DNA of 64,000 bases from Curvibacter gracilis ATCC BAA-807 (lineage in GTDB: Bacteria > Pseudomonadota > Gammaproteobacteria > Burkholderiales > Burkholderiaceae_C), in the NCBI RefSeq assembly GCF_000518645.1, contig NZ_JADZ01000027.1, positions 25,226 to 89,225 on the forward strand, written 5' to 3'. Shown here piece by piece: positions 1 to 7,782 of this stretch. The position numbers and the translations under genes are program-made. Position 1 is the first letter of the stretch; each line of letters begins with the position of its first letter. The notes beneath the pieces were generated by a model. It had not been told where the DNA came from. It saw only the letters and a program-made list of their open reading frames with translations, and did not search any database.

Positions 1-69
1 AAGAGCCCCTGGGACACCATCGCGCCCCGCCTGCAGAACTTCCCCGAGCCTTCGCGCTTCCGTTTCTGA
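1..69 (+). CDS. C-terminal tail of an upstream gene, identity unproven
   Basis: The first 23 codons read open in frame 1 and end at TGA 67-69, with the tail ending PSRFRF. Only the end of the gene is inside the window, so no domain can be seen. In related Burkholderiales the gene before this rhodanese-tolC pair is often a protein-L-isoaspartate O-methyltransferase-like protein. That identity is context inference only. The next start codon follows 19 bases after the stop, so the genes are probably co-transcribed. Confidence 0.4.
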   Translation, partial: KSPWDTIAPRLQNFPEPSRFRF

Positions 70-88
70 CCTTCACTGGAATCCTTGC

Positions 89-430
89 ATGATCGACCAA
101 GTCCGACCCGCCAGCCTGAACGACTGGCTCCAGTCCCACCCCGGCGTCCAGCCCATCGTGCTGGACGTGCGCGAACCCTGGGAGCTGCAGACCGCCAGCA
201 TCAAGCCGGCGGCGGACTACCGGCTGGTCAGCATTCCGATGGGAGAGATTCCGGCGCGACTGGCCGAACTGGACCCCGCCACCCCGGTGGCCTGCCTGTG
301 CCACCACGGGGCCCGCAGCCAGCGCGTCGCTGCCTTTCTGGCAGCAAACGGTTTTGAATCGGTCGTCAACCTGGCCGGCGGCATCCACGCCTGGGCCCTG
401 GAGCGCGACCCTGAAGTGCCCGTTTATTGA
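89..430 (+). CDS. Single-domain rhodanese-like sulfurtransferase
   Basis: A 113-residue protein that is one rhodanese domain, the GlpE/PspE-like single-domain size. It has the typical N-terminal VLDVREPWE motif near residues 30-38 and the active-site loop CHHGAR with the candidate persulfide cysteine C71. It ends with the usual GGIHAW motif. Such enzymes move sulfane sulfur to thiophilic acceptors; the physiological acceptor cannot be read from sequence. There is no signal peptide, so it should be cytoplasmic. It sits between an upstream gene tail and tolC with short gaps, which suggests one operon. The ATG at 89 gives the standard length. Confidence 0.9.
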   Translation: MIDQVRPASLNDWLQSHPGVQPIVLDVREPWELQTASIKPAADYRLVSIPMGEIPARLAELDPATPVACLCHHGARSQRVAAFLAANGFESVVNLAGGIHAWALERDPEVPVY

Positions 431-455
431 TGAACCTCCCCGGAGTGCCTTTTCC

Positions 456-1832
456 ATGCCTTCCCTGCAAGATTCTTTTCACGCCCTGCGGCGGCTGCCC
501 GCGCTGCTGACCCTGATCGGCCTGGCCACGGGCTTGAGCGCGCTCACCACCCCGCTGCACGCCCAAAGCCTGGACGAGCTGTACCAGGCGGCCCGCGACT
601 ATGACGCCAGCTACCGTGGCGCCCGCTCGCAGTTCGAGGCCACGCTGGCCCGCGCCGAACAGGCCAAGGCCAATCTGCGCCCCACCATCGGCATGCAGAC
701 CTCGATCACCCGCAACACGGTGTCAGGCAACATCGACACCGTGCCGTACTTCAAGCACCCCTATGGCGTGCGCCAGAACGGGGTCAGCCTGACCCAGCCG
801 CTGTACCGCCCGGGCAACCTGGCCTCGTACCAGCAAGGCGAAAAGCTGCTGCAGCAGGCCGATGCCCAACTGGCCCTGGCCGAGCAGGACCTGATCGTGC
901 GCGTGAGCCAGGCCTATTTCGACGTGCTGGCTGCGCAGGACAGCCTGGTCTTCGTGCAGGCCCAGAAGGTGGCGGTGGAAGAGCAACTCGCCTCGGCCCA
1001 GCGCAACTTCGAGGTGGGCACCGCGACCATCACCGACACGCGCGAGGCGCAGGCCCGGCGCGACCTGGTGCTGAGCCAAGAGATTGCGGCCCAGAACGAC
1101 CTGCGGGTGAAGCGCCTGTTCCTCGATCAGCTGGTGGGCCGCAGCAACACCACCCCCAAGCCCCTGCAGCCGAATGTGCCCATCAGCGCCCCGCCGGCCG
1201 AGCAGATCAGCCAATGGATTGAGGCCACCAACGAACACCCCAGCGTGCAACTGGCCCAGACCGCCGTCGACGTGGCCGAACTGGAAGTGCGCAAGGCCCA
1301 GGCCGGCGAAAAGCCCACGGTCGACCTCACGGGCAGCTATGGCTATGCCCGCAATGAGAACGGCTCCAGCCTCTCACCCACCAGCACGGTCAGCTCACGC
1401 ATCTACCAGGGCTCGATCGGCGTGACCATGAACATCCCGCTGTACGCCGGTGGTGCGCTGCAGAACCGCATCCGCGAAACCCTGTCGCTCGAAGACAAGG
1501 CCCGCAGCGACCTCGAGGCCGCCCGCCGCAACGTGGCCCAGGCCACCCGCAGCGCGTTCTACGGCGTGGTCTCCGGGGCCAGCCAGGTGCAGGCCCTGCA
1601 GGCGGCCGAGGCCTCCAGCCAGGTGGCCCTGGACGCCAACCGCCTGGGCTACCAGGTGGGCGTGCGCATCAACATCGATGTGCTGAACTCGCAAAGCCAG
1701 CTCTACCAGACCAAGCGCGACCTGGCCCAGGCCCGCTACAACGTGCTGCTGGGCGGCCTGAAGCTGCGCCAGGCCAACGGCAGCCTCAAGCCCGAAGACC
1801 TGCAGGCGGTCAATCAGTTGCTGGTGCCTTGA
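456..1832 (+). CDS. tolC: TolC-family outer membrane efflux protein
   Basis: A 458-residue TolC-type outer membrane channel for type I secretion and multidrug efflux pumps. The ATG at 456 is preferred over upstream in-frame starts because it begins a clear signal peptide: RR, then a hydrophobic stretch, with cleavage probably after LHA near residue 36. The mature protein opens with SLDELYQAARDYD, typical of TolC N-termini, and shows the two internally repeated helical halves rich in Q, A and L with LTQPLYRPG and NIPLYAGG strand segments. The Gly-Leu-rich C-terminus ends KLRQANGSLKPEDL. No partner pump genes are adjacent, which is common for housekeeping TolC. Confidence 0.95.
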   Translation: MPSLQDSFHALRRLPALLTLIGLATGLSALTTPLHAQSLDELYQAARDYDASYRGARSQFEATLARAEQAKANLRPTIGMQTSITRNTVSGNIDTVPYFKHPYGVRQNGVSLTQPLYRPGNLASYQQGEKLLQQADAQLALAEQDLIVRVSQAYFDVLAAQDSLVFVQAQKVAVEEQLASAQRNFEVGTATITDTREAQARRDLVLSQEIAAQNDLRVKRLFLDQLVGRSNTTPKPLQPNVPISAPPAEQISQWIEATNEHPSVQLAQTAVDVAELEVRKAQAGEKPTVDLTGSYGYARNENGSSLSPTSTVSSRIYQGSIGVTMNIPLYAGGALQNRIRETLSLEDKARSDLEAARRNVAQATRSAFYGVVSGASQVQALQAAEASSQVALDANRLGYQVGVRINIDVLNSQSQLYQTKRDLAQARYNVLLGGLKLRQANGSLKPEDLQAVNQLLVP

Positions 1833-1897
1833 GTCCAGGGCCAGGGCACAGCGCTGCCCCGCCGTAGAATCAGCCTTCAAGTATGGGAGCCGACCTG

Positions 1898-2188
1898 ATG
1901 AGACCCTCTGAAGCCCTGGCCTTGAACCGAGCCGCTATTCGAGACGTCGTCGCCTCTCACCGCGCCGGCAATGCCCGCGTGTTCGGCTCGGTGCTGCACG
2001 GCCACGATACCGACAACAGCGACCTGGACATCCTGATTGATCCGACCCCACAAACGACGCTGTTCGATATCGGCGCCATCATGCACGACCTGCGCAAGCT
2101 GCTGGGTGTGCCAGTGGACGTGCTCACGCCCAATGCCCTGCCAGAAAGTTTCAGGGCCAGGGTCCTGGCGGAGGCACGTCCAATATGA
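1898..2188 (+). CDS. mntA: MntA-type nucleotidyltransferase antitoxin
   Basis: A 96-residue minimal nucleotidyltransferase. It carries the exact GSX10DXD signature: G30-S31, ten residues, then D42-L-D44, the Mg-binding pair. In the type VII HepT/MntA system such proteins neutralise the HEPN toxin by adding AMP to its tyrosine. The next gene overlaps by four bases (ATGA at 2185) and encodes a matching HEPN protein, which strongly supports the pairing. I chose the ATG at 1898, as family members begin just before this helix; the ATG at 1883 would add five residues. The pair lies between tolC and waaA, which are neighbours in many related genomes, suggesting insertion. Confidence 0.88.
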   Translation: MRPSEALALNRAAIRDVVASHRAGNARVFGSVLHGHDTDNSDLDILIDPTPQTTLFDIGAIMHDLRKLLGVPVDVLTPNALPESFRARVLAEARPI

Positions 2189-2574
2189 GTCGGGATCTCC
2201 AGCGTTTGCCAGACTATCTGGCGCACATCCTGGAAGCCATAGAGCGCATCGACAGCTATACCCGACATCTGGACGCCAAGGCCTTCACCAACGAGAAGTT
2301 GGTACAGGACGCAGTGATCCGCAACCTGGAAGTCATCGGCGAGGCGGGTAACAACATTGAAAAGCACCACCCTGGCTTTGCTGCAGCGCACCCGGAACTG
2401 CCACTGTCGATTGCCTACGACATGCGCAATGCCCTCGCCCATGGTTACTTCAAGGTGGACCTTGCAGTCGTCTGGCAAACGATCCAGAGTGACCTGCCAG
2501 AGTTGAAGGTGCGCATCACCAGGGCCCGAGAAGACCTTCTAGACGGTCAGGATCCAGCAATGTTGGGGCCTTGA
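2185..2574 (+). CDS. hepT: HepT-type HEPN RNase toxin
   Basis: A 129-residue all-helical HEPN protein with the RX4HXY motif as R81-NALA-H86-G-Y88. In characterised HepT proteins R and H form the RNase site and Y is the residue AMPylated by MntA. The start codon overlaps the stop of the mntA-like gene, giving the antitoxin-toxin order and translational coupling seen in type VII modules. The 3' end overlaps the convergent waaA gene by 28 bases, so part of the C-terminus (DPAMLGP) shares DNA with the end of WaaA. Activity is predicted from intact motifs and not shown. Confidence 0.88.
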   Translation: MSRDLQRLPDYLAHILEAIERIDSYTRHLDAKAFTNEKLVQDAVIRNLEVIGEAGNNIEKHHPGFAAAHPELPLSIAYDMRNALAHGYFKVDLAVVWQTIQSDLPELKVRITRAREDLLDGQDPAMLGP

Positions 2575-3893
2575 GTTCGGCGGCCCCCCTCAGCCCACAA
2601 CCCAGCCGCCGCCTCAGCCGTGCGCTGCGCCGCCCCCCGGTGCGCCTGGGTGAAGGCCACCGCAGCCTGCGCCGCATCCAGACAACGGCGCTCGTCGGCC
2701 AGCAAAGCCTGGGCCTGGCCCACCGCATGGGCCATGTCGCTGACGCGCCAGGCGGCGCCCGCCTCCAGGGCCAGTTCCACCGCATCGGCAAAATTGAAGG
2801 TGTGCGGGCCCACCAGCACCGGGCAGCCGCTGGCACAGGCCTCGATCAGGTTCTGCCCCCCCAGTGGCTCGAAACTGCCCCCCAGCAAGGCCAGGCGGGC
2901 CAAGCGGTAATACAGGGCCATTTCGCCGAGTGAATCGCCCATCCAGACATCGGCCTGGGGTGGCAACACCGGGGCGGCCAGGTCGCCCCATTGGCTGCGC
3001 CGGGCCACCGTCAGGCCGGCACTCTTGAACAGGGCCGCCACCTCGTCAAAGCGCTGCGGATGCCGCGGCACCACCAGCCACTGGATGGCCGCATTGCCCA
3101 CGCTGCCGGCATTGCTGCGCCAGCTTTCGATCAGGGCCGCCTCCTCGCCTTCGCGCGAGCTGGCCAGCAGCACCACACGCTGCCCCCGCTCGTTGTCCAG
3201 GCGGCGCGCCAAGGCCCGCCCCAGTGCCTGCTGGGCCTCATCGGGCTGGGCATCGAATTTGACATTGCCCAGCACTGCCCGCACCGGCGCCCCCACCGAG
3301 CGCAGCCGGGCCGCGTCGTCTTCGGTCTGGGCCCAGACTGCGCTGAAGCCCCGGTAGGCAGGCCCGCTGAGCCAGCGCAGGCGCTGGGCCGCAGCCCGTG
3401 AACGTTCGTTGAGCCGGGCATTGGCCAGCGCCAGCGGGATCCCAGCGCCCTGACAAGCCGCGATCAGATTGGGCCAGACCTCGGTTTCCATGATCAGCCC
3501 CAGCGCGGGCCGGAAATGGCGCACGAAACGCTGCACCGCCGCCGGCGTGTCCCAGGGCTGCCAGACCTGCACATCGCCTTCGCGCAGCAGGCGCTGCCCT
3601 TCGGCCCGGCCGGTGGCCGTGCCATGGGTCAGCAGCAAGCGGAACGGCCAGCCGCGGCGGGCCCATTCCGAGCGCAGCGCCGCGATCAGGATGCCGGCGG
3701 CCCGGGTCTCGCCGAGCGACACGGCGTGCACCCAGACAAAACCTTGCCCGGGCGCTTGGCTGTAGTGACCGAATCGCTCTTCGATCGCCTCCAGGTAACC
3801 CGGCTCGTTGACCCCGCGGCGCGCGAGCTTGCGCCGCAACAGGGGCTGTGCCGCCACCAGGGCGGAAGAATAGAGGGCGCGCGCCAACGTCAT
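2547..3893 (-). CDS. waaA: 3-deoxy-D-manno-octulosonic acid (Kdo) transferase
   Basis: A 448-residue WaaA/KdtA, which adds Kdo from CMP-Kdo to lipid IVA at the inner membrane during lipopolysaccharide synthesis. Supporting motifs are WVHAVSLGE near residue 55, LLTHGTATGR near 88, METEVWPN near 135 and the nucleotide-sugar site GGSFEPLGGQNLIEA near 345. It is slightly longer than the usual ~420-430 residues: the last ten codons run into the 3' end of the hepT-like gene, so the C-terminus may have been altered when that pair arrived. It lies 54 bases downstream of the phosphomannomutase gene on the same strand. Confidence 0.95.
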   Translation of the reverse strand: MTLARALYSSALVAAQPLLRRKLARRGVNEPGYLEAIEERFGHYSQAPGQGFVWVHAVSLGETRAAGILIAALRSEWARRGWPFRLLLTHGTATGRAEGQRLLREGDVQVWQPWDTPAAVQRFVRHFRPALGLIMETEVWPNLIAACQGAGIPLALANARLNERSRAAAQRLRWLSGPAYRGFSAVWAQTEDDAARLRSVGAPVRAVLGNVKFDAQPDEAQQALGRALARRLDNERGQRVVLLASSREGEEAALIESWRSNAGSVGNAAIQWLVVPRHPQRFDEVAALFKSAGLTVARRSQWGDLAAPVLPPQADVWMGDSLGEMALYYRLARLALLGGSFEPLGGQNLIEACASGCPVLVGPHTFNFADAVELALEAGAAWRVSDMAHAVGQAQALLADERRCLDAAQAAVAFTQAHRGAAQRTAEAAAGLWAEGGRRTQGPNIAGS

Positions 3894-3947
3894 GCGCGGC
3901 CAGCCTGGGGATGGCGGGGGGATGCGGTCAAGGCTTTGGGCGCCGGG

Positions 3948-5363
3948 TCAGTGGGCCGCGCTGCCGACCTGGGCATCGGGCTTGATCTGGCGCAGCAGGG
4001 CCAGCATATCGCCTTCGATGCGGTGCAGGGCCTCGGCGTTCTGCCCCTCAAAGCGCAGCACCAGCACCGGCGTGGTGTTGGAGGCACGGATCAGGCCAAA
4101 GCCGTCGGCCCAGTCCACCCGCAGGCCGTCGATGGCCGAGATGGCCGGTGTGGCACTGTCACCCCGCGCCGTGGCGCGCTGCGCCAGGAACTCAGGGGCG
4201 GCGGCCTGCAACTCGGCCGTGACACGGTGCGGCTCGCCTTCGGCGCAGGCCACATTCAACTCGGGCGTCGAATGGCTTTGCGGCAGGCCGTTGAGCACCG
4301 CATTGGCATCGGGGTGGCGGCTCAGGATCTCCAGCAGGCGGCAACCGGCATAGGTGCCGTCGTCAAAGCCGTACCAGCGCTCCTTGAAGAAGATGTGGCC
4401 GCTCATCTCGCCGCCGAGGGGGGCGTTGGTTTCGCGCATGCGGGCCTTGATCAGCGAGTGGCCGGTCTTGAACATCACCGGCACCCCGCCGGCGGCCGCG
4501 ATCTCGGGCGCCAGGCGCTGGGTGCATTTGACGTCGAACACGATCTCGCCGCCCGGCACCCGCGACAGCACGTCGCGCGCAAACAGCATCATCTGGCGGT
4601 CGGGGAAGATGTTCTGGCCGTCCTTGGTGACGATGCCCAGGCGGTCGCCGTCGCCATCAAAAGCCAGGCCCAGTTCGGCGTCACCGGCCTGCAAGGCGGC
4701 CATCAGGTCGCGCAGGTTCTCGGGCTTGCTGGGGTCGGGGTGGTGGTTGGGAAAGTCGCCATCGACCTCGCTGAACAATTCAGTCACCTCGCAACCCAGG
4801 GCGCGGAAGATGGCCGGCGCCGACGCGCCGGCAATGCCGTTGCCCGAGTCGACCACGATCTTCAGCGGACGGGCCAGCTTCACATCGCCCACGATGCGAT
4901 CACGGTAGGCCGGGCCCACATCGGCCTCGCGCACACTGCCGCCGGCCAGGCGCGGGGCGCTGTCGGCTTCCATGGTGCGGCGCAGGGCCTGGATCTCATC
5001 GCCATAGATGGCCTTGCCGGCCAGCACCATCTTGAAGCCGTTGTAGTCCTTGGGGTTGTGGCTGCCGGTCACCTGGATGCCGCTGCGGCACAGGGTGCTG
5101 GCGGCAAAGTACAGCATCGGCGTGGTCACCGCACCCACATCGATCACCTCGATGCCCGCCGCCACCAGGCCACGGATCAGGGCCTGCACCAGGGACGGGC
5201 CGCTGAGGCGCCCATCACGCCCCACCGCCACCGTCTTTTCACCCAGGGCCTGGGCAGCCGCCCCGAACGCCAGCCCCAGGGCCTCGGCCACCTCGGTGTT
5301 GAGGGTCGTGGGCACAATGCCCCGGATGTCGTATGCCTTGAAGATCGCTGCGTTCACTTGCAT
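3948..5363 (-). CDS. algC: Phosphomannomutase/phosphoglucomutase (AlgC/ManB type)
   Basis: A 471-residue alpha-D-phosphohexomutase that interconverts 6-phospho and 1-phospho forms of mannose or glucose for LPS and exopolysaccharide precursors. It shows the phosphoserine loop TGSHNP (S101), the metal loop DGDGDR, the sugar-specificity loop GGEMSGH and a C-terminal RASNTTP phosphate-binding loop, all in the usual order. The ATG at 5363 is chosen because MQVNAAIFKAYDIRG matches the family N-terminus. Upstream lie a promoter-like pair and a GC hairpin with a T run, listed separately. Together with waaA and the gmd fragment at the window end it belongs to envelope sugar metabolism. Confidence 0.94.
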   Translation of the reverse strand: MQVNAAIFKAYDIRGIVPTTLNTEVAEALGLAFGAAAQALGEKTVAVGRDGRLSGPSLVQALIRGLVAAGIEVIDVGAVTTPMLYFAASTLCRSGIQVTGSHNPKDYNGFKMVLAGKAIYGDEIQALRRTMEADSAPRLAGGSVREADVGPAYRDRIVGDVKLARPLKIVVDSGNGIAGASAPAIFRALGCEVTELFSEVDGDFPNHHPDPSKPENLRDLMAALQAGDAELGLAFDGDGDRLGIVTKDGQNIFPDRQMMLFARDVLSRVPGGEIVFDVKCTQRLAPEIAAAGGVPVMFKTGHSLIKARMRETNAPLGGEMSGHIFFKERWYGFDDGTYAGCRLLEILSRHPDANAVLNGLPQSHSTPELNVACAEGEPHRVTAELQAAAPEFLAQRATARGDSATPAISAIDGLRVDWADGFGLIRASNTTPVLVLRFEGQNAEALHRIEGDMLALLRQIKPDAQVGSAAH

Positions 5364-5395
5364 GGATGGAACCCGTACGGAGGGTGTGTCGCTGG

Positions 5396-5419
5396 AAAAA
5401 ACCGGCACGCCCGTGCCGG
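5396..5419 (-). terminator. GC hairpin followed by T6 in the leader of the phosphomannomutase gene
   Basis: Perfect 8-base arms CCGGCACG and CGTGCCGG with a 2-base loop occupy 5402-5419. Read on the minus strand they are followed directly by six T residues at 5401-5396, then by the start codon 33 bases later. The structure has the form of an intrinsic terminator, but no minus-strand gene precedes it. It could stop antisense transcripts from upstream, act in the leader, or merely stabilise the 5' end. Confidence 0.55.
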
Positions 5420-5430
5420 AACTCCGCCCG

Positions 5431-5461
5431 ATTGTAGTGAGGGGAAAGCCTGAGTTGACAA
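5431..5461 (-). promoter_or_regulatory. Candidate sigma-70 promoter for the phosphomannomutase gene
   Basis: On the minus strand TTGTCA (5461-5456) and TACAAT (5436-5431) each match consensus at five of six positions, separated by a slightly long 19 bases. Transcription would start near 5424, just before the GC hairpin. The assignment is by eye only. Confidence 0.35.
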
Positions 5462-5540
5462 TTTCTTACTCCTCCGTTTAGGCGAAAGACGGTGTCCGAA
5501 AACGGCCAGCGCATCCACCGGCTCTGCGTATCATGCCGCC

Positions 5541-7172
5541 ATGCCCTCGCCATCCACCCCTGCCAAAGGACTGTCCGCGGTCCATGCACATCCAGGCCCT
5601 CCGGCCGGGCTGCAGGGCCTGAGCGCAGACCCCGAGGCCTGCTACCTGGCTTTGAGCACCCGCGATGCGCGCTTTGATGGCCATTTCTTCACCGGCGTCA
5701 CCAGCACCGGCATCTATTGCCGCCCGGTCTGCACCGTGCGGGCGCCCAAGCGTGAGAACTGCCGCTTTTTCGAGTTGGCCGCCCAGGCCGAGCAGGCGGG
5801 CTTTCGGCCTTGTCTGCGCTGCCGGCCCGAACTGGCGCCCCAGACCCTGGCCTGGTCCAGCACGGATGCACGCCGGATTCTGGCCGCCGAGGCCGCACGC
5901 TGGCTCGACGACCCCCGCCACTGGCCGCATGCCGGCGAACGCGATGCCGACCCCGTGATGACGCGACTGGCCGATCACCTGGGGGTGAGTGACCGGCACC
6001 TGAGGCGCATCTTTGAAGCCAGCCTGGGCGTGGCGCCTTTGCGCTACCTGCAGACACGGCGCCTGCTGGCTGCCAAGCAGTTGCTGACCGACACCGCCTT
6101 GCCGGTGACCGAGGTGGCACAGGCCAGCGGTTTTGCCAGCCTGCGCCGATTCAACGCTGCCTTTGTCGAACACTACGGCCTCAACCCCAGCCAGTGGCGC
6201 AAAAGCCCGGGCGTGGCCGGGCAGGCCCAGGCCGCCATCCGACTGGCCTACCGCCCGCCTTACGACCAGGATGGACTGGCCCGCTTTCTGGCTCAACGGG
6301 CCTTGCAGGGCCTCGAGACTGTGACGCCGGGGTCGGACGGCCTGCGGGTGGCGCGCACCCTGCGCCTGCCGCCGCTGCCCGGTGGAACCGCCCCCCTGCT
6401 GGGCTGGGTGCAGGTGCACTGGCCGACACAAGTCCAGCAAGTGCTGTTGCGCTGCAGCGAGAGTCTGAGCCCCGCCCTGCCCACACTGATCCGACGGGTG
6501 CGCCAATGGCTGGATCTGGATGCCGACCCGGGCGCCATCGACCAGGTGCTGGCCCCCCACTTCGGGTCGCTGAACGGCCTGCGCGTGCCGGGCACGCTGG
6601 ACGGGTTTGAGCTGGCGGTGCGGGCCATCCTGGGGCAGCAGGTCACCGTGGCGGGCGGACGCACACTGTGCCAACGCCTGGTCGATCGGCTGGGCCCGGC
6701 CCTGCCCACCGATGCCGACACCCCTACCGGCCTGAACCGGCTGTTCCCTGACGCTGCCACGCTGGCTGCCCTGGACGATGGTCAGGGCCTGGCGCCCTGC
6801 CTGGGCGAACTGGGCATCGTGCGGCAACGCCAGCGCGCCCTGCTGGCCCTGGCGCAGGCGGTGCACACCGGGCGCCTGGCCCTGGATGGCGGTGCCCCGC
6901 TGGCCCAGACCTTGGCCGGGCTCACCGCCCTGCCCGGCGTCGGCGACTGGACAGCGCAGTACATTGCGCTGCGCGCCCTGCGCTGGCCCGATGCATTTCC
7001 AGCCGGTGATGGGGTGCTGCAAGACCGCCTGGGCACCCGCCCACCCGGCAGCACGCCACGCCAACGCCTGCTGGCCACCGAGGCCGCATCGGCGGCATGG
7101 AAACCCTGGCGCGGCTATGCTGTGCTGCGCATCTGGGAACATGGCCCGCCCTCGGCAGTCGGCAGCGACTGA
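5541..7172 (+). CDS. alkA: Ada-like / AlkA fusion DNA-alkylation repair protein
   Basis: A 543-residue multidomain protein. Residues about 35-105 form an Ada-type zinc domain with the four-cysteine pattern IYCRPVC (C60 first) and CLRC, which in Ada accepts methyl groups from phosphotriesters. Residues about 110-220 are an AraC-type helix-turn-helix. The rest is an AlkA-type 3-methyladenine glycosylase with ILGQQVTVAGG and the helix-hairpin-helix LPGVGDWTAQY. The catalytic aspartate is kept in FPAGDGV, where most relatives have a DD pair. It probably acts as both a methylation-sensing regulator and a base-excision enzyme. The ogt gene follows 52 bases later. The ATG at 5541 fits; a later start remains possible. 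Confidence 0.92.
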   Translation: MPSPSTPAKGLSAVHAHPGPPAGLQGLSADPEACYLALSTRDARFDGHFFTGVTSTGIYCRPVCTVRAPKRENCRFFELAAQAEQAGFRPCLRCRPELAPQTLAWSSTDARRILAAEAARWLDDPRHWPHAGERDADPVMTRLADHLGVSDRHLRRIFEASLGVAPLRYLQTRRLLAAKQLLTDTALPVTEVAQASGFASLRRFNAAFVEHYGLNPSQWRKSPGVAGQAQAAIRLAYRPPYDQDGLARFLAQRALQGLETVTPGSDGLRVARTLRLPPLPGGTAPLLGWVQVHWPTQVQQVLLRCSESLSPALPTLIRRVRQWLDLDADPGAIDQVLAPHFGSLNGLRVPGTLDGFELAVRAILGQQVTVAGGRTLCQRLVDRLGPALPTDADTPTGLNRLFPDAATLAALDDGQGLAPCLGELGIVRQRQRALLALAQAVHTGRLALDGGAPLAQTLAGLTALPGVGDWTAQYIALRALRWPDAFPAGDGVLQDRLGTRPPGSTPRQRLLATEAASAAWKPWRGYAVLRIWEHGPPSAVGSD

Positions 7173-7224
7173 ATCTGGCGACCGGCCCCTCTTCCTTCCC
7201 GCACTCACCCCACAGGATCTGCAG

Positions 7225-7782
7225 ATGAACTCCCCCTCCGAACGGGTTCAGTTGGTGTTCGACACCACGCTGGGCCCCATGCACCTGGCGGCCAGCCCGC
7301 GCGGCCTGGCAGGCGCCTGGTTTGCCGGCCAGCGCCATGCCCCGGCCCAGCTCGAGGGCGCGCACGCGTGGCCGCTGGCACCTGAGCACCCGCTGCTGCG
7401 GCAGGCCCGTGATGAACTGCAGGCCTACCTGCAAGGCCGGCTGCGCGTGTTCTCGGTCCCGCTGGACCTGAGCAGTGGCACACCGTTTCAGCAGGCCGTG
7501 TGGCAAGCCTTGTTGCACATTCCCTGCGGCCAATTGCAGGGTTATGGGGCCCTGGCCGCCCAGCTGGGCCGCCCCTCGGCGGCTCGGGCGGTGGGCGCGG
7601 CCGTGGGCCGCAACCCGGTGTCGGTCATCGTGCCCTGCCACCGGGTGGTGGGTGCCGACGGCAGCCTGACCGGCTATGCCGGCGGGCTGGAACGCAAGCA
7701 GGCGCTGTTGCGTCTCGAAGGCGTCGCCCAGCATGAACAGCGCGCCGGCCAGGCCCCGCTGTGGACCGAGGTCACGGCATGA
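7225..7782 (+). CDS. ogt: Methylated-DNA-protein-cysteine methyltransferase
   Basis: A 185-residue Ogt/MGMT that removes O6-alkyl groups from guanine by irreversible transfer to its own cysteine. It has the active-site motif VPCHRVV (C138), the arginine-finger/HTH helix region PSAARAVGAAVG and the C-terminal YAGGLERKQALLRLE. The ATG at 7225 begins a standard N-terminal domain; longer in-frame starts lie inside alkA and are not credible. It follows the Ada/AlkA fusion gene in the same direction and overlaps the next gene by four bases, so alkylation repair and the permease are probably one transcript. Confidence 0.95.
   Translation: MNSPSERVQLVFDTTLGPMHLAASPRGLAGAWFAGQRHAPAQLEGAHAWPLAPEHPLLRQARDELQAYLQGRLRVFSVPLDLSSGTPFQQAVWQALLHIPCGQLQGYGALAAQLGRPSAARAVGAAVGRNPVSVIVPCHRVVGADGSLTGYAGGLERKQALLRLEGVAQHEQRAGQAPLWTEVTA

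Noticed and set aside
3516..5453. 645-codon plus-strand frame opposite waaA and the phosphomannomutase gene
   Set aside because: It is antisense to two clear enzymes and its composition is rich in Gln, His and Gly with no domain.
5478..7208. 576-codon minus-strand frame opposite the Ada/AlkA gene
   Set aside because: It is antisense to a clear three-domain repair protein and its translation has no family features.
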